From Acidobacteriota bacterium (lineage in GTDB: Bacteria > Acidobacteriota > Blastocatellia > RBC074), in contig JADJLO010000038.1 in the NCBI GenBank assembly GCA_016710075.1, forward strand, positions 1 to 64,000: a stretch of DNA of 64,000 nt, written 5' to 3'. The position numbers and the translations under genes are program-made. Under the pieces are notes generated by a model, which saw nothing but the letters and a program-made list of their open reading frames with translations, had not been told where the DNA came from and did not search any database. This document shows, one piece after another, positions 38,375 through 47,841 of this stretch. Every line of letters begins with the position of its first letter. The stretch's first letter is position 1.

Positions 38375-38511
38375 ACGAAACAGACGAAAAAATTCAATGG
38401 GGTCATCGAACCAGATCATCCAAATAGTCGAACCACAGGATAAACCTCGCTTAATCACCCATTGAATTTTTTCGTCTGTTTCGTTTATTTCGTCTGTTTT
38501 GTATTCTGTTT
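38348..38511. repeat. perfect 54-bp inverted repeat, TGTTTCGT family
   Basis: Arms 38348-38401 and 38458-38511 are exact complements (the right arm contains TTTCGTCTGTTTCGTTTATT), with a 56-base spacer. The left arm holds the last nine codons and stop of the aminotransferase gene; the right arm ends eight bases before the stop of the pseudouridine synthase gene. The RNA of either strand would form a very long hairpin. Confidence 0.95.
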
Positions 38512-38518
38512 CTGGCCT

Positions 38519-39254
38519 TCAATCCACGGACTCTCCGGGCAGCAGGAATCTCCATTTACCTTCAGGCAGATTTCCGAGCCTGATACGGCCGATGCGAACG
38601 CGTTTGAGACCTTCGATCCTCAGGCCGACCGCTTCACACATCCTGCGAATCTGGCGCTTGCGGCCTTCTCGCAGAATGAACCTCAATTGATCCTCGTTGA
38701 TCCAATGAACATTAGCCGGCAATAGAAGTTTGCCGTCGAGGTGCAGGCCATGCCTGAGAAGTCTGAGTTTCTCTTCAGGCAGCTCACCCGCTGACGCGGA
38801 CGATGTACTCCTTCTCGATAAGCCTTTTTTCGCCGATGATTTTTTTAGCGATGCGTCCATCCTGGGTCAGCAGCAGAAGACCCTGCGAGTCGATATCGAG
38901 ACGGCCGGCCACGGCAAGTCCTTTCAAATGCTCAGGTCGAAGTTTTAAATCAGATTTGCCGAACATGTTGTCTGGCGTGATCAACTTGATTGCGGGGGTA
39001 TAGCCTGGTTCAGGCTGGGCAGAGACGTAGCCTATGGGTTTATTGAGAATGATTGTAACCTGTTTGGTTTGCTCCTTGAGAGCCCTGGGTGAGAGTTCGA
39101 TTTTAGAATCGGGGTGAACTTTGGTGCCGAGTTGGCTGATTATGGCGCCGTCGACCATGACCAGTCCCTGCTCGATAAGGGCATCCGCTTCGCGGCGCGA
39201 ACAGATGCCCCTTCCCGACATGAGCTTGGAGAGTCGAACAAGTTCATCGGACAT
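38519..39254 (-). CDS. RsuA/RluB-family pseudouridine synthase, one frameshift
   Basis: About 245 codons. An N-terminal S4 domain (VRLSKLMSGRGICSRREADA) is followed by the catalytic domain: ILNKPIGYVSAQPEPG and the site Asp in LAVAGRLDIDSQGLLLLTQD, and the C-terminal INEDQLRFILREGRKRQIRR with MCEAVGLRIEGLKRVRIGRI. One extra T near 38795 stops the frame after IVRVSG; removing it joins to ELPEEKLRLL. The catalytic domain and length fit RluB or RluF type enzymes that modify 23S rRNA near positions 2604-2605. The shift in a usually intact housekeeping gene points to a sequence error. Confidence 0.88.
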
Positions 39255-39266
39255 TGATCAATACTT

Positions 39267-39674
39267 TCATTTGCGCGATTGCCGGACCTCCTGCTTCAGG
39301 TCGTCAAACCGAAGCAGTAAATTCTTCTCCATGGCATCCAACCGTTTCTCCATGGAACCGAACTTCTGGTCAACTGAACTGAACCTTTGGTCAACCAAGC
39401 CGAACTTCTGGTCAACCGAACTGAACTGCTGATCCACACCCTTAAAATGCAGATCCATCTCTTTTTGGAGAACGTCAGCCTGGTATTTCAATCCGCCAAG
39501 CATGACTGCAGAAATGGTCACGGTGAAAATTATGAACTGCCAGATTGTCTGGCGGGTTGTGTCTCGTGCCACGTGTCTTATTTGATCTATTTCGCCGCGC
39601 ATATAAGCCACTGTAGTCTGTAATTCTTCCTGTTTTCTCTCAAGCTCTTTGAGCTGAGGATTGATAATTTCCAT
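39267..39674 (-). CDS. coiled-coil protein with one membrane segment
   Basis: One hundred and thirty-five residues. A helical N-terminus (LKELERKQEELQTTVAYMRG) leads to one membrane segment (WQFIIFTVTISAVMLGGLKY) and then repeats of seven residues (VDQQFSS, VDQKFGL, VDQRFSS, VDQKFGS) ending in a charged helix. It looks like a membrane-anchored trimeric or dimeric coiled coil. No named family; such proteins are sometimes lost or gained by repeat slippage. It lies 55 bases downstream of the DUF1501 gene and 12 bases upstream of the pseudouridine synthase start, all on the minus strand. Confidence 0.65.
   Translation of the reverse strand: MEIINPQLKELERKQEELQTTVAYMRGEIDQIRHVARDTTRQTIWQFIIFTVTISAVMLGGLKYQADVLQKEMDLHFKGVDQQFSSVDQKFGLVDQRFSSVDQKFGSMEKRLDAMEKNLLLRFDDLKQEVRQSRK
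39357..39440. repeat. four 21-bp tandem units in the coiled-coil gene
   Basis: Units of the type CCGAACTTCTGGTCAACxGA repeat four times with small changes, each coding for seven residues (VDQxFxx). The period equals one heptad, so slippage adds or removes whole coiled-coil turns. Confidence 0.8.
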
Positions 39675-39729
39675 AGGTCATTCCCTTTCATAAATTATTA
39701 AGATTGGGTGGCCTGGAAGCATTCTATAC

Positions 39730-41182
39730 TCATGCGAGCAATTTTTCTATGACATTTCCTGCAACGTCGGTGAGCCTGAAATCGCGTCCCTGGAAGCGAA
39801 ATGTCAGTTTCGTATGATCGAATCCGAGCTGCTGCAGAATGGTCGCGTGGAGATCGTGAACGTGGACGGGGTCAGTCGCCACATTGAAACCGAGTTCGTC
39901 AGTCTCGCCGTAAGTCAGCCCGGGTTTGAAACCGCCGCCGGCGACAAACATCGAAAAGGCCTTGTTGTGATGATCGCGACCGAGGCTTCGTCCGGCATCG
40001 GGGTCGCTTTCGACCATTGGAGTGCGCCCGAACTCGCCGCCCCAGATGACGATGGTGTCATCGAGCAGGCCACGGCGCTTGAGGTCAGTGATCAAAGCCG
40101 CGGTCGCCTGATCGGTCTGCTTGCATTGCGATTTGACGCCCTTGACGACCTCGCTGTGGTGATCCCATGCCTCGTGAAAGAGCTGCACGAAACGGACTCC
40201 GCGCTCGATCAGCCGGCGGGCCAGAAGGCAGTTATTGGCGTATGAGGGCTTTCCGGGGGTGGCGCCGTAAAGATCGAGCGTCTCTTTCGATTCCTTCGAA
40301 AGATCCATCAATTCGGGGGCGCTCTCCTGCATCCGGTAAGCAAGCTCCTAGGAACTTATTCGCGTGGCAATTTCGGGATCTCCGGTCATCTCCATGTTGT
40401 GTTCATTGAGAGCCTTGAGGGTATCGAGCGTTTTTCGCTGCATCTCACGGGTGATGCCGCGCGGGTTTGAAAGCGAAAGAATCGGATCGCCCGTTCTTCT
40501 GAAAGGCACTCCCTGATAGATCGTCGGAAGAAAGCCGCAGCCCCAGTTGGATGCGCCGCCGCTTGTGCCTCCCGCAGACGAGAGAACAACGAATGCCGGC
40601 AGATCCTCGGTCTCGCTGCCAAGACCATAGGTCACCCAGGCTCCGAAGCTGGGACGGCCGAACTGTATGGTCCCGGTGTTCATCATGAATCTGGCCCGGA
40701 GCGTGGTTGATCGCGTCGGTGATCATCGAACGGATGATCGTGATATCGTCAGCCACTTTCGGCAGGTATGACATAGCCTCGGACATCTCAGCGCCGGACT
40801 GGCCGTGGCGCTTGAATTTCAACTCAGAGGCATAGAGCGCGGCATCGGGCTTGATAAATGCGTAATTGATCCCTTTGGCCATCTCCTGTGGAACAGACTG
40901 GCCGTTGTATTTGACGAGTGTCGGCTTGTAATCGAACAGGTCGAGTTGCGATGGCGCGCCGGCCTGGAACAGATAGATTACGCGTTTGGCTTTCGCCGCG
41001 AAGTGCGGCTTCTTCGGCGCCATCGGGGGCGCCATCGGGTTCCGGCCTTGCTGTGCCGCAGAAATGGCGCTCTCTTCAAACAACGAAGTCAGCGCGATCG
41101 CCCCAAGACCCATACCGCAATCTCTGAAAAAATGGCGGCGAGTGATCAGTTTTTTGTATTCGTTTTTTAATTCATTTTGCAT
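39730..41182 (-). CDS. DUF1501 (sulfatase-like) Tat-exported protein, one frameshift and one in-frame amber codon
   Basis: About 484 codons. The Tat signal is LITRRHFFRDCGMGLGAIAL; then AKRVIYLFQAGAPSQLDLFD, the DUF1501 opening, and IIRSMITDAINHAPGQI. Near 40690 one indel breaks the frame, and MNTGTIQFGRPSFGAWVTYG continues in the next. At 40350-40348 an in-frame TAG stands where relatives have Tyr (TRISS-stop-ELAYRMQESAPEL); the frame then runs on to the end (RGVRFVQLFHEAWDHHSEVV, IWGGEFGRTPMVE). So the protein is complete apart from one shift and one nonsense codon. DUF1501 proteins pair with PSCyt/DUF1553 proteins in Planctomycetota and Acidobacteriota; their substrate is unknown. Confidence 0.82.
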
Positions 41183-41205
41183 GGGTTATCTCTTGAAAGT
41201 GACTC

Positions 41206-44200
41206 TTATTGCCTGGTTATCGACTCATCAAGGTTGAGCAGCGTTCTGGCGACAATGGTCCACGGAGCGATTTTTTGAAGATCGACATCTTCGGGCAATT
41301 TATTGGGATCGGGAGACGAGACATAAACTGCGGCCGCGGTGCGCCCGTTGAAATAAGTCTGTTGATCGTTCAACAGCACGCGCAGTTTCTGGAGTTCAAA
41401 GGCATCAGGCCGGCGGCCGGTGCAGAGCCTGAAGGCATAAATCAATTTTGAGCTGTCATCTGCCCCGCCCTCTTTCCAGACGCGCATGGCCAGCCCCTGC
41501 GCAATCTCCATGAAAAGCTGATCGTTGAGCGTGGTCAGGGCCTGCAGCGGCGTGTTGGACCGGATTCTTCTTGTGCAGGAAAAATCCCCATTCGGCTGAT
41601 CGAAGACCAGCAGGCTTGGATAGGGCACGGATCGTTTCCAGAAAGTGTACATCGCGCGGCGGTAACGATCTTCTCCGGTGGCAGTCTCCCATTTCATGGG
41701 TGAACCGTAACCAAGGGAAAGAACGCCGTCCGGTATGGGCGGATAGACCGATGGTCCGCCTATTTTACCGCTCAGCAGTCCGGCGGCCGAAAGCGCCGCG
41801 TCCCTGATGATTTCCGAATCGACCCTGAGTCTGGGGAAACGTGCCAGCCAACGGTTCGTCGGATCGGCATCGATACGGGAAGGAGTGATCTTCGATGACT
41901 GCCTGTATGTAGCCGACTCAAGAATCAGCCGGTGAATATGTTTGATGCTCCAGCCGCTCTCGATAAATTCTTTCGCCAGCCAGTCCAGCAGCTCAGGGTG
42001 TGAGGGAGTTTCGCATCGGGAACCGAAATCTTCGGGCGTGGTGACAAGTCCTGCGCCGAAATACTGTTGCCAGATTCGATTGACTATGACCCGCGCGGTC
42101 AATGGATTGTTGCTGTCGACAATCCAGCGCGCCAGGCCAAGCCGGTTTCGCGGAAGATCTGCCGGGAATGGATGGAGAACCGACGGCGTTCCAGGTGTGA
42201 CCAAATCACCCGGCCGCTTCCAGTCGCCTCTTTTGAAAATGTGCGTCTCACGCTGAGTCGGACGACGAGACAGAGCCAGCGAAGTCGGCCCGTATGGCCA
42301 TTCGCGCATCAAGTCGTCCGTCTTTGAATTCGATTCGGACCATTCTTTTACCGTCGTTCGATAGAAACTGAATACCTCTCGCTTCTGTTCTTTCGTTCGG
42401 TCGCCGGGCGGGATGGAGAGTATCCGCCTGACATTCGCAGGTAAATTATCGCCTTTGGGATTTTCCGAAGAAGTGACGGATAAACGGAATTTTCCGATAT
42501 TAGGCTTGCCTCCTCGAAGATCAATGGTCTCATCGGCTTTCTGGGCAACCTGGAAAATCAAGGCCGCGCCATCTGAAAGCTCAACCGGGGCCTGCGGGAT
42601 GATGACTATTTTCCGGTCCCGGTTGCGCCTGCCCGGGCCGGCATCGCTGCTCCAGTGAGTCTTGTATTCACCATCGATGACATTCTTCACAGGAAAATCC
42701 GGCCGTTCAAAATCGGCCGCGGCGGATTTCAACTGGATCTTTCTCTTCGCATCAGGCTGCCCCGTCGAGCCGACTTCAACGACGAATTCAGTGACAAAAA
42801 ACGATCCGTCATTTGAGCGGCCCGGGCCGGTTCGCGGAAGGTTCGGATCCGTCAACAGTTCGAGCCGGAATCCGGTGATTTTTTTGAGGCCGGTCTTTGC
42901 CGTGATCACATAGTTATTCGAGGTGGAGTTATCGCCCTTGGCCATAAAGGAGCCGTCCTCCAGCTTGTCGAATTTGACTCCGAAAGAGGCGTGAATCGAG
43001 GCCTCAGTCACCGGCGCCCATTCGGACGAGTCGACCTGCAGTCCGGCTTCCCAGTCTCTCAAGCGCTTTTCCAGGTCAGGAGTGCCGGCAATCAGGTCAT
43101 CTTCGATCCTGGCGATCTTCGTCTGGATATCTTTTCTTTTAGCGACGATTACATCGCCCGGGACTTCCAGTTCAGGTTCGTCATCGCTGTTGAGGAATGC
43201 GTAAAACTGGTAATACTCCTTCTGGGCTATCGGGTCGAATTTATGGTTGTGACATTGAGCGCAGTTGACGGTCAGTCCTAAAAAGGATTTACCAACGGCA
43301 TCTACGCGATCGATTAACCCCTCGACGCGGAACTGTTCAGGATCGACTCCGCCTTCCTGATTGAGCATCGAGTTTCTCAGGAAGCCTGTGGCGATGCGCT
43401 GTTCAAGTGTCGGATCGGGCAGCAGGTCTCCTGCAAGCTGTTCGATGGTGAACCGATCGAAGGGCATGTCACCATTGAAAGCGCTGATCACCCAGTCGCG
43501 GTATGGCCAGATGGACCTCGGAAGATCTTTTTCAAAACCGTTGGAATCGGCATAACGCGCGGCATCCAGCCACCAGCGCCCCCAGCGTTCGCCATAATGC
43601 GGGCTTGCAAGCAGTCGCTCGACCAGTTTCTGATATGCCTCGGGGGATTTGTCCGCAAGAAAATCATCTATCTCCTTGATTGCAGGAGGCAGTCCCGTAA
43701 GGTCGAGACTCAGGCGACGAATCAGCGTCTCTTTATCGGCCTCAGGTGAAGGAGCCAGCTTAAGCTTTTCGAGCTTTTCAAGAATGAAGTAATCAAGAGG
43801 CGTTTTCGTCCACGCACGGTTTTGGACATGCGGCAATTGAGCCTTGGACGGCGCCTTGAAAGCCCAGTGCACGGCAGCCGGAGTTTCGCTCTTCAATGCC
43901 GCATCATCCGGCCAGACTGCCCCTTCGTCGATCCACTTGCGAATCAGTTGCATCTGTTCGCCACTCAACGGCTGAGAGCCGAGAGGCATGCGCGGATCCC
44001 CGCCCTCTCCCAGAAGGCGCTGCACCATCCGGCTCTCGCCGCTCCTGCCCGCAACAATGACCGCCCCGGACAATCCGCCCTTCATTGCAGCGGTTTTGCT
44101 GTCCAGCCTCAACTGCGCAGATGCCTTCTTCGCGCTGTGGCACCCATAACAATTGGCCTGAAAGATGGGCTCAATGTCGCGCTTGAAATCAACGGCGCGC

Positions 44201-44289
44201 GTCTGCGCCGTTGATGCCGACAGCATGACGGAAAAGACTCCGGCTACAATGGCCATTAAAGCCAACAGGATTTTGATTTTTCTGAACAT
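41206..44289 (-). CDS. PSCyt1-DUF1549-DUF1553 cytochrome protein
   Basis: One thousand and twenty-seven residues in one clean frame. A signal peptide (ILLALMAIVAGVFSVMLSAS) leads to a cytochrome-c-like PSCyt1 domain with NCYGCHSAKKASAQLRLDS (CxxCH), then DUF1549/PSCyt2 (DKETLIRRLSLDLTGLPPAI to HYGERWGRWWLDAARYADSN and FLGLTVNCAQCHNHKFDPIA with a second CxxCH), an inserted jelly-roll-like middle and DUF1553/PSD1 at the end (NPLTARVIVNRIWQQYFGAG, PQALTTLNDQLFMEIAQGLA). It is 24 bases upstream of the DUF1501 gene on the same strand, the standard pairing. The pair is exported and probably acts on a large polymer or sulfated glycan with electron transfer; that is not established. Confidence 0.93.
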   Translation of the reverse strand: MFRKIKILLALMAIVAGVFSVMLSASTAQTRAVDFKRDIEPIFQANCYGCHSAKKASAQLRLDSKTAAMKGGLSGAVIVAGRSGESRMVQRLLGEGGDPRMPLGSQPLSGEQMQLIRKWIDEGAVWPDDAALKSETPAAVHWAFKAPSKAQLPHVQNRAWTKTPLDYFILEKLEKLKLAPSPEADKETLIRRLSLDLTGLPPAIKEIDDFLADKSPEAYQKLVERLLASPHYGERWGRWWLDAARYADSNGFEKDLPRSIWPYRDWVISAFNGDMPFDRFTIEQLAGDLLPDPTLEQRIATGFLRNSMLNQEGGVDPEQFRVEGLIDRVDAVGKSFLGLTVNCAQCHNHKFDPIAQKEYYQFYAFLNSDDEPELEVPGDVIVAKRKDIQTKIARIEDDLIAGTPDLEKRLRDWEAGLQVDSSEWAPVTEASIHASFGVKFDKLEDGSFMAKGDNSTSNNYVITAKTGLKKITGFRLELLTDPNLPRTGPGRSNDGSFFVTEFVVEVGSTGQPDAKRKIQLKSAAADFERPDFPVKNVIDGEYKTHWSSDAGPGRRNRDRKIVIIPQAPVELSDGAALIFQVAQKADETIDLRGGKPNIGKFRLSVTSSENPKGDNLPANVRRILSIPPGDRTKEQKREVFSFYRTTVKEWSESNSKTDDLMREWPYGPTSLALSRRPTQRETHIFKRGDWKRPGDLVTPGTPSVLHPFPADLPRNRLGLARWIVDSNNPLTARVIVNRIWQQYFGAGLVTTPEDFGSRCETPSHPELLDWLAKEFIESGWSIKHIHRLILESATYRQSSKITPSRIDADPTNRWLARFPRLRVDSEIIRDAALSAAGLLSGKIGGPSVYPPIPDGVLSLGYGSPMKWETATGEDRYRRAMYTFWKRSVPYPSLLVFDQPNGDFSCTRRIRSNTPLQALTTLNDQLFMEIAQGLAMRVWKEGGADDSSKLIYAFRLCTGRRPDAFELQKLRVLLNDQQTYFNGRTAAAVYVSSPDPNKLPEDVDLQKIAPWTIVARTLLNLDESITRQ

Positions 44290-44433
44290 ACTCTCTATTA
44301 AATGCGACTGTTAATGAGATTGATTTTGATCGGTACAATGCTGCATTTATAACTAACTTTGATCAATTAATGAAGAGAGAAGTAGTGTTCCAGGCTTGCT
44401 GACAACTAATAACTGATAACCGACAACTCCTCT

Positions 44434-44465
44434 TTATACTTTGAACTTTAGACTTTAAACTCTTT
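44434..44465 (+). repeat. AAAGTT/TTTGAACTTT short dispersed repeat
   Basis: TACTTTGAACTTTAGACTTT then AAACTCTTT directly before the rnr start. Similar strings occur at 47769-47802 and 55457-55479, each in a spacer next to a start or stop codon. Confidence 0.6.
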
Positions 44466-44469
44466 AGCC

Positions 44470-46703
44470 ATGAGCCGCAAAAGACAGACAAACCAGCTCG
44501 CAATGCCGATTGACATAGATGAATTGATCGCAGCCATCCGCGAGGAGCCCGACGGGCTGACCATCCGCGAGATTGGCGAGATCTTCGAGCTTGGACGCGG
44601 CGAGCAAAAAGCGGTCACGCTGTTGCTCAGTCAGCTTCAGGGAGCGGGCCTGCTTCGCAAGTACGGCCAGGAATTCCGCTGGTCAGAATCAGGGCGGGCA
44701 ATGATTGGAACAATTCGGCGGCGACGACGAAAAACGATCAATTTCATTCCCGATGATCCGGCTCAACGAACCAGAGGAGGGATCAGAATCGACTCCGTCG
44801 ATCTGAATGGAGCATTCGATGGTGACCGCGTCATTGTCAGCCTTGCGCGTAAAGCAGGCGGGAAAGATCGGGAAGGCCGCGTGGAGACTATTCTCAAGCG
44901 CGGACAGCTCAAGGTCATCGGAAGGCTTCACCACGGTTACCGTGAATCGTGGGTCGAATCGCTCGACGAGAAATTTTCTTACGACATCGACGTCGACGGT
45001 GAAAAAGCCGCGGAATTCACTGATGGCTGGATCGTTCAGGTTGAAGTCACTTCATATCCGTACGCTCATAATAACCCGCGAGGGAAGATCATCAATCAAC
45101 TCGGTTCATCCACCGATGAGACGGGAATCGACATCGAGATCGTCATCCACAAGCACGATCTGCCGAACATCTTCCCTCACGAAGTGCTGGCCGAAGCTGA
45201 AGCGGCATTGCCCGTCGTAACCGAGGAACAGATCAAGGGGCGCCTCGATCTGCGCGAAGTGCCGACGGTTACGATAGACGGCGAGACTGCCCGCGATTTC
45301 GACGATGCCATCAGCCTTCACAAACTTGAAAACGGAAACTTCGAGCTCGGAGTCCACATCGCAGATGTCAGTTTTTACGTACGCGACGGGAACCCACTCG
45401 ATCAGGAAGCGCGGCTTCGCGGAACCTCCGTCTATTTTCCGGAGCGGGCGATCCTGATGCTCCCGAAAAACTCTCGAACGGCATCTGCTCACTCAACACT
45501 AAAGTCGACCGGCTGACGATGTCGGCGATGATGGAGGTCGACGGTCGAGGTCGTGTCGTCGATTACCGTTTGCGCGAGTCAGTCATACGCAGCCGCGAAC
45601 GAATGACATACACGGATGTCAACAAACTGCTGGCTCACTCCGATCCGCAAATGGCAATGAGATACGCCGGACTGCTTGAGCTCTTCAGCACGATGGAGGA
45701 ACTTGCGCGGATATTGATAAAAATGCGCGGGGATCGCGGCGCGATCGACTTCAATTTGCCGGAGTCGATCTTCGAGTTTGACGATGAAGGCCGTATCGCA
45801 GGAGTGCTCAGGGCGGATCGCAACATCGCCCATCGCATCATAGAGGAGTTCATGCTGCTGGCGAATGAGACTGTCGCGGGCCACTTCCTCAAACTCGGCA
45901 TCCCCTCGATCTACAGAATCCATGAGCCTCCAGAGCCTCAGCGTGTGATCGAGTTCGCTGAACTAGCTCAGGCTTATGGCTACCGCTTTCCATTCAGCGA
46001 CGTCAGCGCCCACGATTACCAGCGTCTTTCACACCAGTTATCGGGCAAGCCCGAGGAGCGCGTGCTGGCTTTTTCGATGCTTCGCTCGCTTCAGCGGGCG
46101 AGATACGACGCTCAAAACTGCGGCCACTTCGGACTCGCCGCTTCGGTTTACACGCACTTCACCTCTCCGATCCGCCGTTATCCGGATCTCATCGTTCATC
46201 GCGTATTGCGAGGACTGCTGCAACGTTCGGAAACTCTCGGCAACAAGGCTCCTTCGATTACTGCCGGCTCACAGCGCAAGCCGCCAATCCCGCTGCAGAA
46301 TCTCGAACTGATCGCGGTGGAATCGAGCGAACGTGAGCGCGCGGCAGACGCAGCCGAGAAGGAAGTGGACGAGTGGCGGAAAGCCAGATTCATGGCAGAA
46401 AGGATCGGCGAGGAGTTCGATGGAATGATCATCAATGTCCGGGACTTCGGCTTTTTCGTTGAGCTCGAAGAGTTCTTCATCGAAGGACTGGTGCAGGTCT
46501 CATCGCTGATCGACGATTACTACAATTTCGACGAAAGAACACATTCGCTCATCGGCCGCAGGGGCAAGCGAACATTCCGGCTCGGCGATCGTCTCCGCGT
46601 TCGAGTCGACAAGGTCAATGTCGATCGTCACCTCGTGGATTTCTCTGTTGCAACGCAAAACAGATTACCAAACACGCGAAAAAAACCGAGAAAACCCAAA
46701 TAA
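44470..46703 (+). CDS. rnr: ribonuclease R, one frameshift
   Basis: About 745 codons. A winged-helix N-terminus (DELIAAIREEPDGLTIREIG), cold-shock domains, then the RNB domain with TVTIDGETARDFDDAISLHK, the catalytic Asp cluster, and LRGTSVYFPERAILML. A single base is missing near 45463 (CCCGAAAAA), so the frame ends after KNSRTASAHSTLKSTG; restoring it reads EKLSNGICSLNTKVDRLTMS and the second frame runs to the end, with AHDYQRLSHQ, LAASVYTHFTSPIRRYPDL and a C-terminal S1 domain (GMIINVRDFGFFVELEEFFI). It degrades structured RNA 3' to 5'. A split at one homopolymer in a conserved enzyme indicates a sequence error. The last residues lie in a repeat element. Confidence 0.92.
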
Positions 46704-46760
46704 AAGCCCGATATTTTTCTGCCTGTTTCGTTTATTTCGATTGTTTCGTAATCTATTCTT
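46661..46760. repeat. TGTTTCGT-family inverted-repeat element between rnr and adh
   Basis: A diverged left arm (CAGATTACCAAACACGCG then AAAACCGAGAAAACC) forms the end of the rnr gene; the right arm (CTGTTTCGTTTATTTCGATT then GTTTCGTAATCTATT) ends six bases before the alcohol dehydrogenase start codon. Confidence 0.7.
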
Positions 46761-46765
46761 ACCCT

Positions 46766-47776
46766 ATGAAAGCATGCATTCTCAAATCCGTCTCACCGAT
46801 CGAAAACAACCCGCTCGAATTGACCGAGGTTCCGAAACCGGAATGCGGTCCGGGTCAGATCCTGGTGAAGGTCAGCGTCTGCGGCATCTGCCGCACGGAT
46901 CTTCACGTCATTGAAGGCGAGTTGCCGCGACAGGTGATGCCGATCATTCCCGGCCATCAAGTCATAGGGAGGGTCGTTCAGCTCGGAGCCGGCGTGACCA
47001 ACATCAAACCGGGCGACCGGGTTGGAATTCCCTGGCTTCATCAAACCTGCGGTGAGTGTGAATTCTGCTGCAATGGAAAAGAGAATCTATGTGAAAACGC
47101 AATATTCACAGGCTGGCTGGTGAATGGCGGTTTCGCTCAATACATCTCAGCGCCGGCCGGGTTCGTCTACCAGATTCCTGAAGTATTCAGCGATGAAGAA
47201 GCGTCCCCGCTTCTCTGCGCCGGCATCATCGGATTCAGGTCGCTGCGGCTTTCAGGCATCACGGGCGAAAGCCCTGGAAAGAGACTTGGAATTTACGGCT
47301 TCGGCGCGGCCGCTCACATTGCGATTCAGGTGGCCATGCACTGGGGAGTCGAGGTTTATGCTTTTACGCGCGATGAGCGTCACCGGAAGCTGGCTTCAGA
47401 CCTCGGTGCCGCATGGTCGGGTGGAAGCGATGACGAACCGCCGCTAAAACTCGACAGCAGCATCATCTTCGCTCCGGCAGGAGAGCTTGTGGTCTCAGCT
47501 TTGAAGGCTTTGAAAAAAGGCGGGACGCTCGCTCTCGGCGGAATCCACATGAGCACCATCCCTCCGCTGGATTATCAACTTCTCTACCACGAACGCACCG
47601 TCCGCAGCGTCGCCAACAACACACGGCAGGACGGCATAGCCTTTCTGCGCATCGCCGCCGAGATACCGATCAAACCGCGGACTCAGGTCTTTGACCTCGC
47701 CGAGGCCAATTCGGCATTGAACGCACTCAAGCACGATGCCATCAGAGGCGCGGCAGTCTTGAAAATGGAAGTTTAA
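46766..47776 (+). CDS. zinc-dependent alcohol dehydrogenase family protein
   Basis: Three hundred and thirty-six residues, MDR superfamily. Catalytic zinc site: VCGICRTDLHVIEGELPR, then PIIPGHQVIGRVVQLGAG. The structural zinc Cys cluster is TCGECEFCCNGKENLCENAI. The nucleotide site is GIYGFGAAAHIAIQVAMHWG. The set FTGWLVNGGFAQYISAPAG is close to the group that includes AdhP/AdhA ethanol-type enzymes, but the substrate cannot be fixed. It starts right after a repeat element and may be read from rnr. Confidence 0.9.
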   Translation: MKACILKSVSPIENNPLELTEVPKPECGPGQILVKVSVCGICRTDLHVIEGELPRQVMPIIPGHQVIGRVVQLGAGVTNIKPGDRVGIPWLHQTCGECEFCCNGKENLCENAIFTGWLVNGGFAQYISAPAGFVYQIPEVFSDEEASPLLCAGIIGFRSLRLSGITGESPGKRLGIYGFGAAAHIAIQVAMHWGVEVYAFTRDERHRKLASDLGAAWSGGSDDEPPLKLDSSIIFAPAGELVVSALKALKKGGTLALGGIHMSTIPPLDYQLLYHERTVRSVANNTRQDGIAFLRIAAEIPIKPRTQVFDLAEANSALNALKHDAIRGAAVLKMEV

Positions 47777-47802
47777 AGTTTAAAATTTAAAGTCCAAAGT
47801 CA
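47769..47802 (+). repeat. AAAGTTTAAAGT short dispersed repeat
   Basis: GTTTAAAGTTTAAAATTTAA then AGTCCAAAGTC at the end of the alcohol dehydrogenase gene, including its stop codon region. Same kind as at 44434 and 55457. Confidence 0.55.
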
Positions 47803-47841
47803 GGCCACCGCTACGTGGTGGCAGTAAATTTTGAGCAATCC

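Noticed and set aside
38784..39254. TGA after IVRVSG in the pseudouridine synthase as a second selenocysteine codon
   Set aside because: The frame does not continue after the TGA; it resumes one base over, so this is an indel.
44470..46703. Programmed frameshift in rnr
   Set aside because: There is no slippery heptamer with a stimulatory structure at 45463, only a missing base in a short run, and rnr is not known to be frameshifted by design.
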